Assembly (NCBI GenBank): GCA_037576195.1
Contig: CM075101.1
Location: 39,122,001 to 39,186,000, forward strand
Direction: 5' to 3'
Origin: Phytoseiulus persimilis
Lineage: Eukaryota; Arthropoda; Arachnida; Mesostigmata; Phytoseiidae
DNA: 64,000 nucleotides
How positions within the stretch are numbered: the first letter of the stretch is position 1; every line of letters begins with the position of its first letter. Made by a program: the position numbers and the translations under genes. Of this stretch, positions 12,380 to 24,500 are shown piece after piece. Below the pieces are notes generated by a model. It searched no databases and was not told where the DNA came from. It saw only the letters and a program-made list of their open reading frames with translations.

Positions 12380-13933
12380 ATGTGTGAAGCGACAGCCGAA
12401 GGCTATAATAGCTCCCCGGCGGGAACGAGCTGTCCCTCGACGGAGACAAGAACTCAGCCAGCCCAGTTGACTCGTTGCGAACTCACGCTGCTAGCCCAGA
12501 TCAACAGTTTGCTCTTTGGAGTCGTTCGCATGCACCTGCCGGAGAACCAGAGTAAGAAGGCGCTCATCGAGAAGGGGGTTCAGGCTCTCGAACGTGTGAT
12601 CGTGGACGTGCGTCGCAGAGCAGATCGCAAGAAACGCTGTCGCCGAAAACAGCAGAAAGACCGGTCGCGCCCCTCGAACCAACGAGACCCCCATAGGCAA
12701 CAACAGCGACAACAACTCCTGCAGCATCAGCAGTCTCCCGATCAACAGCAACAACTGCAGCAGCAATTGAATGGAGAGGTTAAATCGGAGCAGAACCAGG
12801 TTGAACCGATGGAGGTCGACGGAGTCCAGATGAATGGACACCACGAAAGCGATGAAGAAGTCGCTCAGCTAACAGCTCAAACGAAACTCAACGGTGACTG
12901 CCTATCCGACAACAGCCCTGAGAAAGTCGAGCCTGAGGAACGCTCCGAGATACCCGTCGAGCTGTGGGCAAAACTAGGACATCTCAACCTGTTACTGGAA
13001 GACTATGAGAAGGCGTTGTCAGCCTACCAGAAGTATTTCCAACTACGCGAAGACTACTGGAACGATTTGAGCTTCATGTACGGTCTTGCCATGGTTTATT
13101 TCCATTATTCTCAATTTGAGTGGTCCATTCGAGCGTTCAGAGAGATCCTCTATCTCGAGCCGGAGTTTTGTAAGGCAGCCGAGATCCACGTGCGACTTGG
13201 ACTCATGTACAAAGTTCGAGGAGACTATGTAGAAGCGCAGAAGTGTTTCGATCACGTCGCAGGTGCTATCGAAAAAGAAAAGCTGTCAATTTCCAAATTC
13301 GAGCTTCAGTTCCACCAGGCCCACCTGTTCGAAGTGCAGGGCAAAACGCGACAGGCCAAAGAGTTATACGAGAGTTTGTTGGAAAATCCTCAGCTGCCGA
13401 AGGGCGTCAAGGCTGAGGTGTTGCGTCAGTTGGGTTGGATGTACCATTCGCAGGAGTTGGGACCATTGAAAGGATGCTCGATCCTCCCACCGTTGCCACC
13501 GAGCGCGGCGTCACCAATGCAAGCAAACCAGCAACGTCAGTCATTTGCCATCCAGTGCCTTCAGAAGAGCATAGAGTGCGACCCGACTAGCGGCCAGAGC
13601 CTCTACTTTCTGGGTCGTTGTTTTGCCGCCATCGGCAAAGTGCACGATGCCTTCTTATCGTATCGCAACTCTGTCGACAAAGCCGAAGCTAACGCCGACA
13701 CATGGTGTAGCATCGGCGTCCTCTATCAGCAGCAGTCGCAACCTATGGATGCTTTGCAAGCCTACATTTGCGCTGTTCAGCTTGATAAATTGCATTCGCC
13801 GGCTTGGCTCAACCTCGGCGTGCTCTATGAGGCTGTTAAGCAGCCCGGCGACGCATTGAAGTGTTACATTAATGCATTGCAGGGCTCGCTCTTCAGCCCC
13901 GATTCGAACTTGAATACTTGTCAACTTCCGTGA
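12380..13933 (+). CDS. UTX/KDM6-type TPR protein without JmjC domain
   Basis: A single-exon frame of 517 residues. Residues about 30-70 match the N-terminal helix of UTX (KDM6A/UTY). A Gln-rich, basic insert follows (about 95-140). Residues about 190-510 align throughout with the UTX TPR array: LGHLNLLLEDYEKALSAYQK, MVYFHYSQFEWSIRAFREIL, QLGWMYH, GQSLYFLGRCFAAIGKV and TWCSIGVLYQQQSQPMDALQ are near-identical to the vertebrate protein. UTX is the H3K27 demethylase subunit of MLL3/4 complexes; its TPRs bind complex partners, and catalysis lies in a C-terminal JmjC domain. Here the frame stops right after the last TPR (NLNTCQLP), and I find no JmjC sequence on either strand of the window. The stop overlaps a donor-like CC/GTGAGG, so splicing onward cannot be excluded, but the nearest downstream plus-strand DNA is non-coding and a polyadenylation signal follows. 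ATG 12380 was chosen as the first ATG of the frame. Likely a TPR-only paralogue, possibly a retrocopy. Confidence 0.88.
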   Translation: MCEATAEGYNSSPAGTSCPSTETRTQPAQLTRCELTLLAQINSLLFGVVRMHLPENQSKKALIEKGVQALERVIVDVRRRADRKKRCRRKQQKDRSRPSNQRDPHRQQQRQQLLQHQQSPDQQQQLQQQLNGEVKSEQNQVEPMEVDGVQMNGHHESDEEVAQLTAQTKLNGDCLSDNSPEKVEPEERSEIPVELWAKLGHLNLLLEDYEKALSAYQKYFQLREDYWNDLSFMYGLAMVYFHYSQFEWSIRAFREILYLEPEFCKAAEIHVRLGLMYKVRGDYVEAQKCFDHVAGAIEKEKLSISKFELQFHQAHLFEVQGKTRQAKELYESLLENPQLPKGVKAEVLRQLGWMYHSQELGPLKGCSILPPLPPSAASPMQANQQRQSFAIQCLQKSIECDPTSGQSLYFLGRCFAAIGKVHDAFLSYRNSVDKAEANADTWCSIGVLYQQQSQPMDALQAYICAVQLDKLHSPAWLNLGVLYEAVKQPGDALKCYINALQGSLFSPDSNLNTCQLP

Positions 13934-14335
13934 GGATTTCCAGCAGCCAAACCAGATCTCTCGCTGGGCTCTTATTTGTTAGAATGAACGAACGAACGAC
14001 CGATTTATAGACACTCAGACCGATTGACTGACTGACCGACCGACAATCCGGAGGGCAGACCAGCGAGCTGAAAACGGTCAGTTCGAAGCTCCGGAGGATC
14101 CTTCGGACGGGTCAGCGGAGAATTTCTTTCCGGAAGGATTCATTGAGTGTCTCTGACGGCGATCCTTGTCGAAAAACGTCTCTGTTTCAATGATGCTGAT
14201 ATTAGCGTATAGGACCATGGAGTATATATATTATAATATAAAAGTATCTACCAATGGCCGAGTATACATTTATTGGTCAAATGTTTCAGACCATTTTTGT
14301 AAAAGTTCATTATTCATAGAACGAAAGTAGTGGTA

Positions 14336-14341
14336 AATAAA
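14336..14341 (+). terminator. Polyadenylation signal of UTX-like gene
   Basis: AATAAA about 400 nt past the stop, after an AT-rich 3' untranslated stretch. It supports termination of this transcript without a JmjC exon. Confidence 0.5.
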
Positions 14342-17173
14342 CGGACGGAATTTTCTAAAAATCATGCCCAGCGTTCCACCCTCTTCATTTTAGCCGTAAC
14401 TGCAGAGGTCATTCGTCCGCGACGCTGCTTCCTCGAGCTCAGAATGTTCGAGCCTTCCTTCGGGGCTTCACGGGCGAATCTGCCGTCAATTGAATGCATG
14501 ACAGTGATGACGGCAAACTCGATCGTCCTAGCGTCAGAACCTAATCATGTGGACAACGAACCTCCCAGCCATACCAATGATCAATCCTGCAGGGAAGTGG
14601 TCAGTAGTGGATTGTTTCGTCTAACTGAGTATACAAACGTCCAACTATTGTATTCGTTGAGGTGCGGTGCTTACGGGCCCGATCCATTCCTTCATTCTCC
14701 GCCGGCGTGTGCTTCCTCCGGGAGCGGTGTCGACGCCTCTCGAACGTTGCACTTTTCGGATAATTCAGTTCGTATATGTACACGGATCCTGAAGAAAGAA
14801 GATCTTCTTATGGTCGACCAATCGTTCATAAACATGGCGCATGCAGAGCGAATGCGTCTAGTTGTAGCGAGTGAAGCCGCTTCTGGAATAGCTCGCTTTT
14901 GTTCATTACAACAGAATTCGTTGTGACGATAACTTATCCGATTATCCGATCGCTATTTCGGATTTCGCTCGCGGATTTCGTATTGAATATATTCCACGGC
15001 CCAACCTGATCATGTTGGCGGTGCGATTCGCTGCACCAAGTCATTGTCGTCTAAGTCTTACTCCGAAGACAGCGCTTGAGGAGTATGCGGAGTACCATGA
15101 GTCCGATGTGATATGCATGAAAATAAATGCAAATAACACGCTGGAGGATCAATGAATGACCAAGACCGTAAATGCATCTGTGAGGAAGCACTCATTCTCA
15201 ATCCCCTGGGCTCGCGCAATACTCCGCGAAACATTCGACTTCGGTGGCTTTGAATTAGGGTTCCAGGGTTATCTCCAAAATATGACTTGAATATATGAGC
15301 AACTCGGTTCCTCGATCCATGTCGGTGGCGCCTCTTCATTCCAACGGATGGTGAATGTTCAAAGGAACGGATCATTGCTCAGCATAAACTTCTTGGTATG
15401 TACGGTCCGTGCGGTCGTCACCGATCGCTCTGTATTAGCTCTGGTAGTCAGGGATTGGATGCGACCACATGGAATAAGCAGGAGCCAATTTCTCGGTGAA
15501 AAGTATCGCCTTCAACCTACGAGCGGTTCGGACAACGGAAAATTCGCAATGTAGGACGCGAGTGCTTGACTAATCCGTTCCTGCTTCCTCCATGCTTGTG
15601 GTGTCTCAAATGCGCGTGTACCATTCTTCAGGTTTGCTCTCAGTCCGGCAATCCGCAAAGTTGAGCATGGTGGAAGAATGATTCAAGGAGTGAGTTCTCG
15701 CATTGTCGGCTCTCTCGTATCTCGATCAGAGGATCGCTCGCACACTCGCAGCCGCAGCTGTCAAAATGCGCTTGCACAACTGACAGGAATCAATATCTGA
15801 GTATGTTCGAGTGTGTGTGGTCGTTTGATGTGCTTGCTTGCAGAGCAAAGGTAATGCATCATCTATATGCGGTCTGTCTCTCGTTTTGATCCATATGCCG
15901 CGACGGCCGGCCAGCCACCCTACACCCGAGGGAGCGAAGAAGTCCAGGAGCCTGTTCGGCCCACGAGCCCAGCCGTCTCGTCATTGTCTCTCCTGGATGA
16001 TGAAGCCTATGGGCGTGGTGGCACTTTTTGACATGCCCACGATCTTCAGGGAATTTCAAGTTGACTAATATGACAACGAATGTCGCTTTGCGTCTGTCGC
16101 GGGGAGTCTTCCATATACATTTGTATAACAACATGAGAAGAGAGCCCAAATGTTGCTCGTAGCCGCAGTTTTCGACATCCGACCGGATGTCGGCTATCCG
16201 TATGCTTATCCGCGACACTCGGATCGGTTTGTTAACGGCACCGTGGGCTATCGAGCTATCTGCTCCTCCTCGATTCGTAGAAATCGGGCGAGCAAAGCAT
16301 CCGAATTCCCGGAAACGCGACTCATATTGATATTTCGACGTCACACTCAACACATTTTATTCCATATTTTCTTAATTTCTGAAATAAAGGATGTATGGGA
16401 ACATCCCGAAACATATGGGAGTCGAATCGGCGAAGTGCCCCACCCCGTCCCTGTACGATTTTGCGGATGCTTCCGTTACCAGGTAGGAGTGGGGATTGAG
16501 GCGGATCAAGCGTTCTAGGTACGAGTCACGGTATTGCTTTTCGAAATCGCCTGAGCTGTTCGCAGACTTCGCGCTTAATTCTAAGACGGTCGTTTCGGGG
16601 ATGTCACTCAAGGTCATTCCGCTTGCACATACACGCCTCATCGGGATGGCAAAGCAGTGTCAACTTCGGCGTTATCTGTCTTTCCCCTCGCCAAAGCATC
16701 CGTCGTGTGGAGGAACAAGAACTCTGGTCATGCTTTATTCACGCCGCGAATAGCTGAACTGATTGTGGTGCGAGGAACAACAGGAGCCTTCATCTGCGTG
16801 GCGTTTGCAAGACTGGAACTCGACCTTCTCTGTTGGAACGTTGAATCAAGGGAACAGAGTTAGTTGCTCCCTTGTCAGAATACTTGATGAAAAACGCTCG
16901 CAAAGACTTCGGGAATGTTTGAACCGGATAACTAATGGATGACGATGACTCATTCTCATCATCGGGACCCGGATGAAACCCCGTGGAAAAAAAATATTGA
17001 TCCAAACCGATCATTCAAGCCTCGCACAACATTCCCCTGTCAGGTTCTTGTGCGATGTTGATATACATCGCGATCAACTGTTGAGCATTTTTCATCGATC
17101 GCCCAGGTCAACCGTTCACTCGCCCTACGAATAAATGACAACCAAAACTTGAGCTGCACTCGTACTTGAGCTT
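14342..17173. other. Intergenic, one weak small frame
   Basis: No recognised gene. On the minus strand an 89-codon frame (16641-16372) ends 12 nt before an AATAAA, and a second acidic/Ser-rich frame lies at 17014-16790. They could be exons of a small gene, but no phase-matched join was found. A 198-codon plus-strand frame at 14330-14926 looks like a chance frame. Confidence 0.45.
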
Positions 17174-18609
17174 TCAACCAAGCCAATTAGTCTGTCTCTT
17201 GAAACTGCCTCCTCTCTTCGAATTCTCAATGAGGAACGATTTTTGCGGAGAAGTCTGCTTCCCCTTTTCCTCAGTTTTTGGGGGAGAATATGCGTACGAT
17301 CTCCCCACTCCGGTGGCCATGGCTTTCTGTGGTGTTCGTTCGAACATGACGGGCTGGGCAGCTCTGGTACGTTTGTACTGACTGAAAATGTAGAGACGAA
17401 TAATGTAACCGCTGGTGTTCGAGAGTTCAGGGGATGAGTTGCGATCGAGCAAAGAGCAGGCGCAGTTTTCGTTGAGGAGAACAACCGGAACTCCAAAAAC
17501 TGCAACGAATAGAGATACTCTATCGAAAATCGCGTACTTCCTTCGTCCTGGAGCGGGTCTTTGATATTGCTTCTGTGGTTGTGAGACTGAGATTTGTTGG
17601 CGGGGAACTTGTTGACGGCCTGATGACTGTGAAGCCATCTGTTGCCTGCCCGGCTGTTGCGGTCGCTGTGGCTGCATCTGAATCGAGGGTGATTGCCGCA
17701 TAACGGCGGCCTTGCTCACTTCCGGGAGCTCGAGGGTAGCGTTGCCGACGAGAACTGACTGAGACTCTTTCTGCAGGCCTGCCCGAACGTACGCAACTCT
17801 TGTCGCGCCCTGATTCAGAGGCTGCACTCTCCTGTAAGGTTCGATACGCTCGCATCCCCAGTACTCAATGCTTCCCACGCTGTTGAGCGAAATTCATCGG
17901 CCATGCAAAAAGAGGCATGCATCCGAACTTGGAATCGTCATACGCACCTTTGCTGGCGTTTTTGACGGGTCAAATAGTCGTAATAGTAAATGTTATTGCT
18001 CCGCCGCGGGTAATAGGAGTAATAATAATCAGGGTAGTTGTATCCGTAATTGCTGTAGTAGTAGACCGGAACCAAAACGTATCGCCCTCCGCCGTATGTA
18101 GTCCCTGACGTAAACAGAGTACCAGGGTGAAGCTCGTTTGTGGTGCTACTTGACTCAAATATTTGATACGATCAACTTGAGCTTGCGGCAACTGCGGACG
18201 GCATTTCCCGCTCTGGCACAAATGAGAACCTTGGATTGTCACCTTGACAAGGCCTCAAAATACATAAGAGACAGGAGATTCTAGATTCCGGTTTGGAGTG
18301 AGGATCTCAGCACGGAGCAACGATAATCTGAGAAGAATGATTGAATAGACATGGCTAACTCTTACCGAATCCTCCCATCAATAATCTGCTGTACAGGAGA
18401 CTGGTCAGACCGAACAGCAGCATCGGCAGGAGCGCTCCCATCAGGCCAATGCCAGCACAACGTTTACTTATGCTGTGATGTTTCTTCCCCCGCAAATGCG
18501 TCTTTTCGCTCGGTTCAGATAGAGTTTCCGGGAAATCGAACCCTATTTTTTTGATCCTCTCGAAGTCTGATGGGGAAGGGATCGGAAGATTAGACCGGAA
18601 AAGGCTCAG
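17174..18609 (-). CDS. Unrecognised Tyr- and Gln-rich protein (5' exon missing)
   Basis: I recognise no family, but the exon structure is convincing. Exon 18609-18366 follows an acceptor (ATTACAG) and ends at CG/GTAAGAG, phase 1. It encodes a polar stretch, KRCAGIGLM and a hydrophobic segment (MGALLPMLLFGLTSLLYSRLL). Exon 18104-17948 follows a strong pyrimidine-rich acceptor and is in phase. It encodes a Tyr-rich segment (VPVYYYSNYGYNY, then DYYYSYYPRRSNN and YYYDYLTRQKRQQR), ending AAAG/GTGCGT. Exon 17831 onward is again in phase and Gln-rich (QMQPQRPQQPGRQQ, QPQKQYQRPAPGRRKY). A frame-preserving intron probably removes a hydrophobic stretch (donor GATAGA/GTATCT near 17.52 kb, acceptor TCAGTCAG near 17.38 kb), leaving a basic C-terminus. 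Composition suggests a secreted or membrane-linked structural (cuticle-, silk- or matrix-like) protein; that is inference only. The true start lies in an exon I could not place above 18.6 kb. Confidence 0.5.
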
Positions 18610-21219
18610 CTGTAATTTCGCGTTCACGTCGGCTCAAGTTTTCTCAGATATTGGTTTAAGCTTTCGTTGCGAATCGAACTGTATTGGCATCGTCGTTTGC
18701 TACCCACTCATTTTCCGGGTGTGTTGAAGTCCGACATTCACTTGAAAAGGCGTTCGCAGAATTTCGTCTCCGACGTTACTGGAGTTCCAAGCTGGTTGAT
18801 AGAAGTCGATGTCGCCGACGTAGAGATTCATCAACGTCATGGCGACGACTCGCAACAGAAACCTCACTTGCAACAGAACGAGAGATATTTTTCTCTCAAC
18901 GTTTTACAACTGCAGACTCTCACGACCGAGTTTTTCGCAAGTTGAGCTCCGGGATCCATGACGACTCGATGTGAATCCCACAACGTGTGTCATTTCCTCG
19001 GAACTCCCCTTACTAAGACGTTTACTTAGCGACGAGTGTCACGGAACAGTTTTCCGGAGTTGGGACAACAAGTCTCTGAGTTGGCCGAAGAGACAGTGTG
19101 AACTACGGCACTCATGCTAGCCCAAGCGTGGTCCAGTCATTCAAGGCTGCAGCGATACTCCGTTCTCACGGACGCGTCCCCAACGGACGAATATCAGTCG
19201 TTCTGCGATTCGGAGCGAGAAAAATCCTAACCAGTCAGATCCGGACCGAACGTCGCGGTGTCTTCCGCCACGAAATGCATGAGTCCGTTCGCGTAAATCA
19301 ACCCGTACGTGCCCAATCGTAACCTGCTCCGACTCTCGTGAATGTCGTTTGTTGACAGTCGGTGGGAGCGCATTGACGCGGATGTCGCTTCACCTTGAGT
19401 TCTGTCTATTGTTTGAATCGCTGACATTGACAATGCTCGTCAAAATGTCACGAGGAAACAAATGAGCGCCTCGCTCGCGAAGGATCGATACTTTCAATGG
19501 GTGATGCTCGGGCTCTTCTCAGACGAGGTTCTCGATGTGGAACTTTTTTTGACGGAACCGACGGCACTCCATCTTGCGATCCAGCGTGCCGCCCCGTTCT
19601 TTTCCCGCCGTCGCAGACCAGGATCTGGTAGGAGCCCCTGAACGACTGTTTGCGATAATTTGCGCTCGGTTTGAGAGATCGCTCTGATCCTCGAGACATC
19701 GATGTTTTCTCAACACGTTGGTGTCCTTGAACTCTTCTTTCTCGAGAAGCAGGCTGGACGATTATTGAATTCGGGAAAGAGACGGAGGGGGCGTTTGGAG
19801 CGCCTTCAAGTCTCCGTCCAACAATGATTCCGGTTCAGATGGCTCCGGCTGTGTCTCAGTTTTGAGTTACCAACCACAGGTCCACGATCAAAGGGCTGCG
19901 CATTATTCTGGATCCCAGAACGTGGTCGATGCACACGATGTTTCGTTCGGTCAGAGTGGAAATAAATCCATGGTATGTTGACACAGGCTACGTAACCCGA
20001 CGCCGAAAAGAATTCATTCACAGCCCGAACGACTGGATCTCAGCAGCGACAACGGTGCTCTGGCAGCTGGAATGCCGCGTGCCCACGTATTCAGAACATT
20101 CGTTGGCATGAATCACACCTTAGAAACACCGGGGGCGAGTTCGTAACTCCCGTCGTCTGTACGGGATACCGCAAACCAACAACGAGGTGGTCTCTAGACG
20201 GATGGTGATAAATGATTCAAGCATGAAACAACGTCCGATGGGTTAGAGTCGTTTGGGCTAGCTGAGCATCCGGTCATTTCTTCCGGTTCGGCGAATTGCG
20301 ACCCTGCGCAGCTTCGCGGAGGAATTCCGAGTATGCAGGGTTTCAGGAACCTCAAGGAACCGGAAGCGAGAACGAGGGAAGGAAATCTGTCGCGTGCTGG
20401 TCTCCCGGAAATTCGCTGTCGGCTTCAGTGGTTCCTCATGTATTTTTCGTTGGCAGAACACTGTAAAAAGAGCAACCCCCCTCTTGTGGTTCCCGTCCCC
20501 TCATCCCCGCTGAGGCATGATGGTTCCTACGAGGCTGGAATCTAAACCGCCTCCTGAAATTACGTCCGAGATCCCACAATCATGCGACTAAAGCCAAGTT
20601 TGATACCAAGCCTAAGTTTGTGTAGATCTTAGGATCACACTGCGACCGTCGAGCTGCTCGAATCTCTGACATGACCAAGTCGTGTTCCCAATACGGGTCA
20701 AGGTTCTAGAGTCAAAGTAAGACTAACAAAACGCTCGCTCGCCCGAGGCCAACAACGATGCTTTCCTTGAGATTTTTCAACGGCAGCTTTCTCCGTCGAG
20801 GCACAGCTGCGTGTGCGGGCATATGGTGGGAATTCGTCCCTGCAATGACTTTCGGTCGGTCAGACCCGTGATTTCGAGTCTTTATTTTTGCCACAGCCCA
20901 ACCCCGAACACCTTACCCGCTCCCGAACCCTCGAGAAGTTCTTCTTCTTGACTTCGCGAAACACAACGAGCTATCACCAAGGGCGATCCTTTTCCGAATA
21001 GGCTGGAATTTTCCGGTGGGTTCCGAGCTACCTGCTGCGGTCGTTCTGGGTCGTGAGAGACTGCATGTAGGACTTTTTGTCGTGGGATGTCATGGAGGAG
21101 CTGGATCTACACTGATTAGGTATTTCCAAGGGAGGGATTTGAAGATGGCGAGAAATTGAATGCTTGCTGCGTCAGGATAGAGGACAACAGTTCGTGAAGA
21201 AGATTTTGATAGATTCGGC
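18610..21219. other. Intergenic, nothing recognised
   Basis: Only short open frames without domains or paired splice sites. A 5' exon of the Tyr/Gln-rich gene probably lies in the first part but could not be placed. Confidence 0.45.
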
Positions 21220-21229
21220 TTTATTTATT
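21220..21229 (-). terminator. Polyadenylation signals of BAG3/starvin gene
   Basis: Two overlapping AATAAA hexamers on the minus strand (TTTATTTATT on the plus strand), about 320 nt past the BAG3/starvin stop codon. Confidence 0.6.
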
Positions 21230-21545
21230 TACAGAAGAACAAAGTTGCCTCCCTTGTTGTTGCCATGTGAGGTCAACAACCCTTCGAACAACACTGAGCG
21301 CAACATCAAAGAAAAACACGCGAAAAACTCCTCCGACTGCCGGAAAACTCCAGCCATCAAGCCAGGATCACTAGCTGAGAGCGAGTTTGGTTCACCTTCT
21401 GCACTCATTTCGTCCTGTGAGTTAGCGTATGTTCCAGCTATTTACACGAGAAGCACCGAGGAACCCGACTAGATCACCACGAGTCGTGAGAATTCACTCC
21501 TTGAAGCGTCGCGCTAGCTCTCTTCTAGTAGTAAACTTGTTCGCG

Positions 21546-24500
21546 CTACTTTGCGAGCGTGATGGAGGCGGTAGACGTCACGGGTTCGGGCGAAGTTGGC
21601 TCCGAGTGAGTATCCGGCAGAAGAACTCCGTTCACAGTAACTGACACCCCACCAGTTTCGGGCGTCTTATTCTGCGGCGACTTGTCGCGCTTGCTCAGAT
21701 CTTTTTTGGTAGGACTCTTATCGCGCTGGTTGGATTCCTTCTTCGGTGATGGAGATCGTTTGTCTTTCAGAGGTGAAGTCTGACGCTTCTTGACGGGCGA
21801 TTTGTCTCGCTTGGGTGGTGTAGGCGTCTGTGATTTAGGAGTTTCATGAATCTGTTCGCTTCGAGGCTGTTCAGCCCGATCCTCGGGTTCAGCTGTGGTT
21901 TGATCAGCGAGGAGCTGTTCAGTCGGGAACGATGGAGTTTCAACGGAGGTTGGCTGTTGATTAACTTCGGACGAAGCTGAACCGACGGCGTTCTGATCCA
22001 TAGGTTCAGTGGAAGCTCCCTCGAGCGGCTGTCGTCGTTCCGCAGCATTCGCGCGAACCTTCTTCTCGAGTTGGTCGATCACCCGTTCTACTTCTTTGAC
22101 CGCGGCTCTCCTGGAATTGTTGACAACAAATGAGAACAGGAGTCGTTGCTAGACGCGCTAGCATCAGAGCTACGTCCCGGTGCTCGACAGAGCCGCGAGG
22201 CTGCTGGCCTTCAGAAGGCTTAGCTTGCAAATAAGCTATATTTAGGAAGCAGCGAGTAGTTTACACAGAAGAGCCTCCACTCGTAATGTGATGCAAGCGA
22301 CGGCTTTGGCTTTTGCTCACTCGGTGAAGCTTCCTCATATTTATTGGTCTAGTACACCCATGAATGGGAGAGCTAGCCACCGAGACGAAGCCCGAGCCAG
22401 CGGCAGACGGATAAACGGGTGCTCAGACAGACAAACGGTGACTTGGGAAGGCGGACACAGACAAAGATGAATCGTTGATGTAATGAATACCAACCTGGCG
22501 GTCCTCAGAGATTCGTTGCCGTCGGTAATGACATCATCCAGACTCAGCATGAGTCTGGTGAGCATCTCGTCCAAGTACCGGTACTCTTTGGACTTGCTGT
22601 CGGTACCTTGGAATTGCTGAACGTCATTGATGAGCACTTGGAGATCAGCGAGAGCCTTGTCGATTTTCTCCTGCGGGCTCAGTTGTGTCTTCTGCGGTGG
22701 TGCTGGTTGTGGCTGTGGTGCTGCTTCGTCCTGTAAAGACAGCAGAGCGTTTCACATCGAGGCTAACGAATCATGAGGTTGACTCACAAAACATGCGACG
22801 ACCCTACGAGCTGATGCATTAACATCAGGCAGGAAGCCGACTCTAGTGACTGACACACAACATGGAAATTTCAAGGACAAACGGAGCACCTACCTGCTCG
22901 GCTTCTTGAGCTGGCTTCGGCCTGAAGAAATTTCGGGCCCATTTCAACGGTGCCTCCTGATTCTTGGCGCGGGGGAACGTTCCCGTTCCAGGCTCTGGTC
23001 CTCGCTCAGGGGATTTTCGTTGTGCATGACGTTCGTTCCCAATGTTCGGACTAGAGTCGGAGCGTTCCACATGCACCGGAATCGACACACGAGGTCGGGC
23101 TCTGTTCTGCATCATATCCGAGAAAGTCCTTGGGCGGAGCTGCGGCATAGTGCCGAACCGCGAGGAATCCATGGGACTGCCCTCGCGACCTTGAGGTGTA
23201 CTGGACCGGTAGAAACCTTGTTCAGGCGAGTCCCGTCTCGGCGGACTCTGCTGATGACCTTGTTGTGCTGGCCCCTGTTCCTGGGCAGGAACATTCTCGG
23301 GCGATGTCTGCTTTTTCTGAGGCCGTGATTCCACGTGAATCGGGATGTGGTGTACCTTCGGAGCCCGACCTGTGCCCGTCGACCCATCGCTGCTTCCGCT
23401 GGCTCTAGACTCGGTGTCGGAAGCGTCGCCCGAGCCAGTTCGCTGGTGCGAAACTTTGACTGGAATTTCGCCGAACGCATTGCGAAATCTGTTTGGGAAT
23501 ATAGAGTTCACTGGACGGCTGAACGGAGGCCCGTCGGGAAAATCGTGCCCGGCACCGGTCTGGAAATGTAAACAGCTACGTCAGAGACTTCGTTCACCAA
23601 TCAAAGCGGCAGCGCGCTACCGTGAAGTGCCAAAGATTCCGCTGTTCCGAAGCGACACCTGGCAGGCAATCACAGAGAGCCGCCCTTGCATAACAGCTCC
23701 GGCAACAGCGAACACCAACAAGCACGACCCTTTCGCCGCATGCAGCGAAAATCGCTGGCAGAAAGAATGGGGTTTGCGGAGGTTCGCTGAGAATATCCGC
23801 CTCTGCCGCCTCTGACAGTCATCCAATGTCTATCAATGAATACAAGAGGAATGATACTGTGCAGAATGACGTCAACAAATTTCCTGAATATTCCAGCAGC
23901 GCAAACACGTTACACACTCCGGCTAGAACATCGTCTCTACAAGGGCGATCGGTAGCGTAGGCGATCCAGAAGAAACAGCGCACTGGTAGTGTTGGTGACC
24001 CGACAAATGCTCGATACCGCCTCGTATCTTCATTGCGTTCAACTGCTTAGTCAACGCGAGCCTTGCCGTAGTTCATTACGGTTGTTTAGCTCTTCCTTCC
24101 TCGAGGTTGCTACCGAACAAATACCATCTCAAGCTGAAAGTTTCTGTCGCGAGAGCTGCGAGAATAGCTCCGCAAGCGCCACTCGGAACATTCTGAGCGC
24201 ACCTCTGCGCTTCCCGACGGAAAATTCCCACAGCAACTATGAGTGAAGCCCCGTGATGGGGAATCATGATCGCCAAAACGATATGGAGCACATCCTAATG
24301 CTCTCCACTTTGCGTAGACCACAATATCCACCAAGAAACAGAAAAGGCGGAAGCTTTCCTCGGGTAAACTTCCCCGTCGAACACGCGCACACACACACGC
24401 ATCCCACCTAGCACAGTTGTCCACGTGGAAACTCTTGAAGACTCCGAGAGCACGAATGTGGTAGCGTATGCTTCGTTTCCGACTGTTGACTATACACGAA

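Noticed and set aside
14330-14926. 198-codon plus-strand frame after the UTX-like gene
   Set aside because: Checked as a possible JmjC continuation; it shows none of the JmjC metal-binding motifs and overlaps the UTX-like polyadenylation signal.
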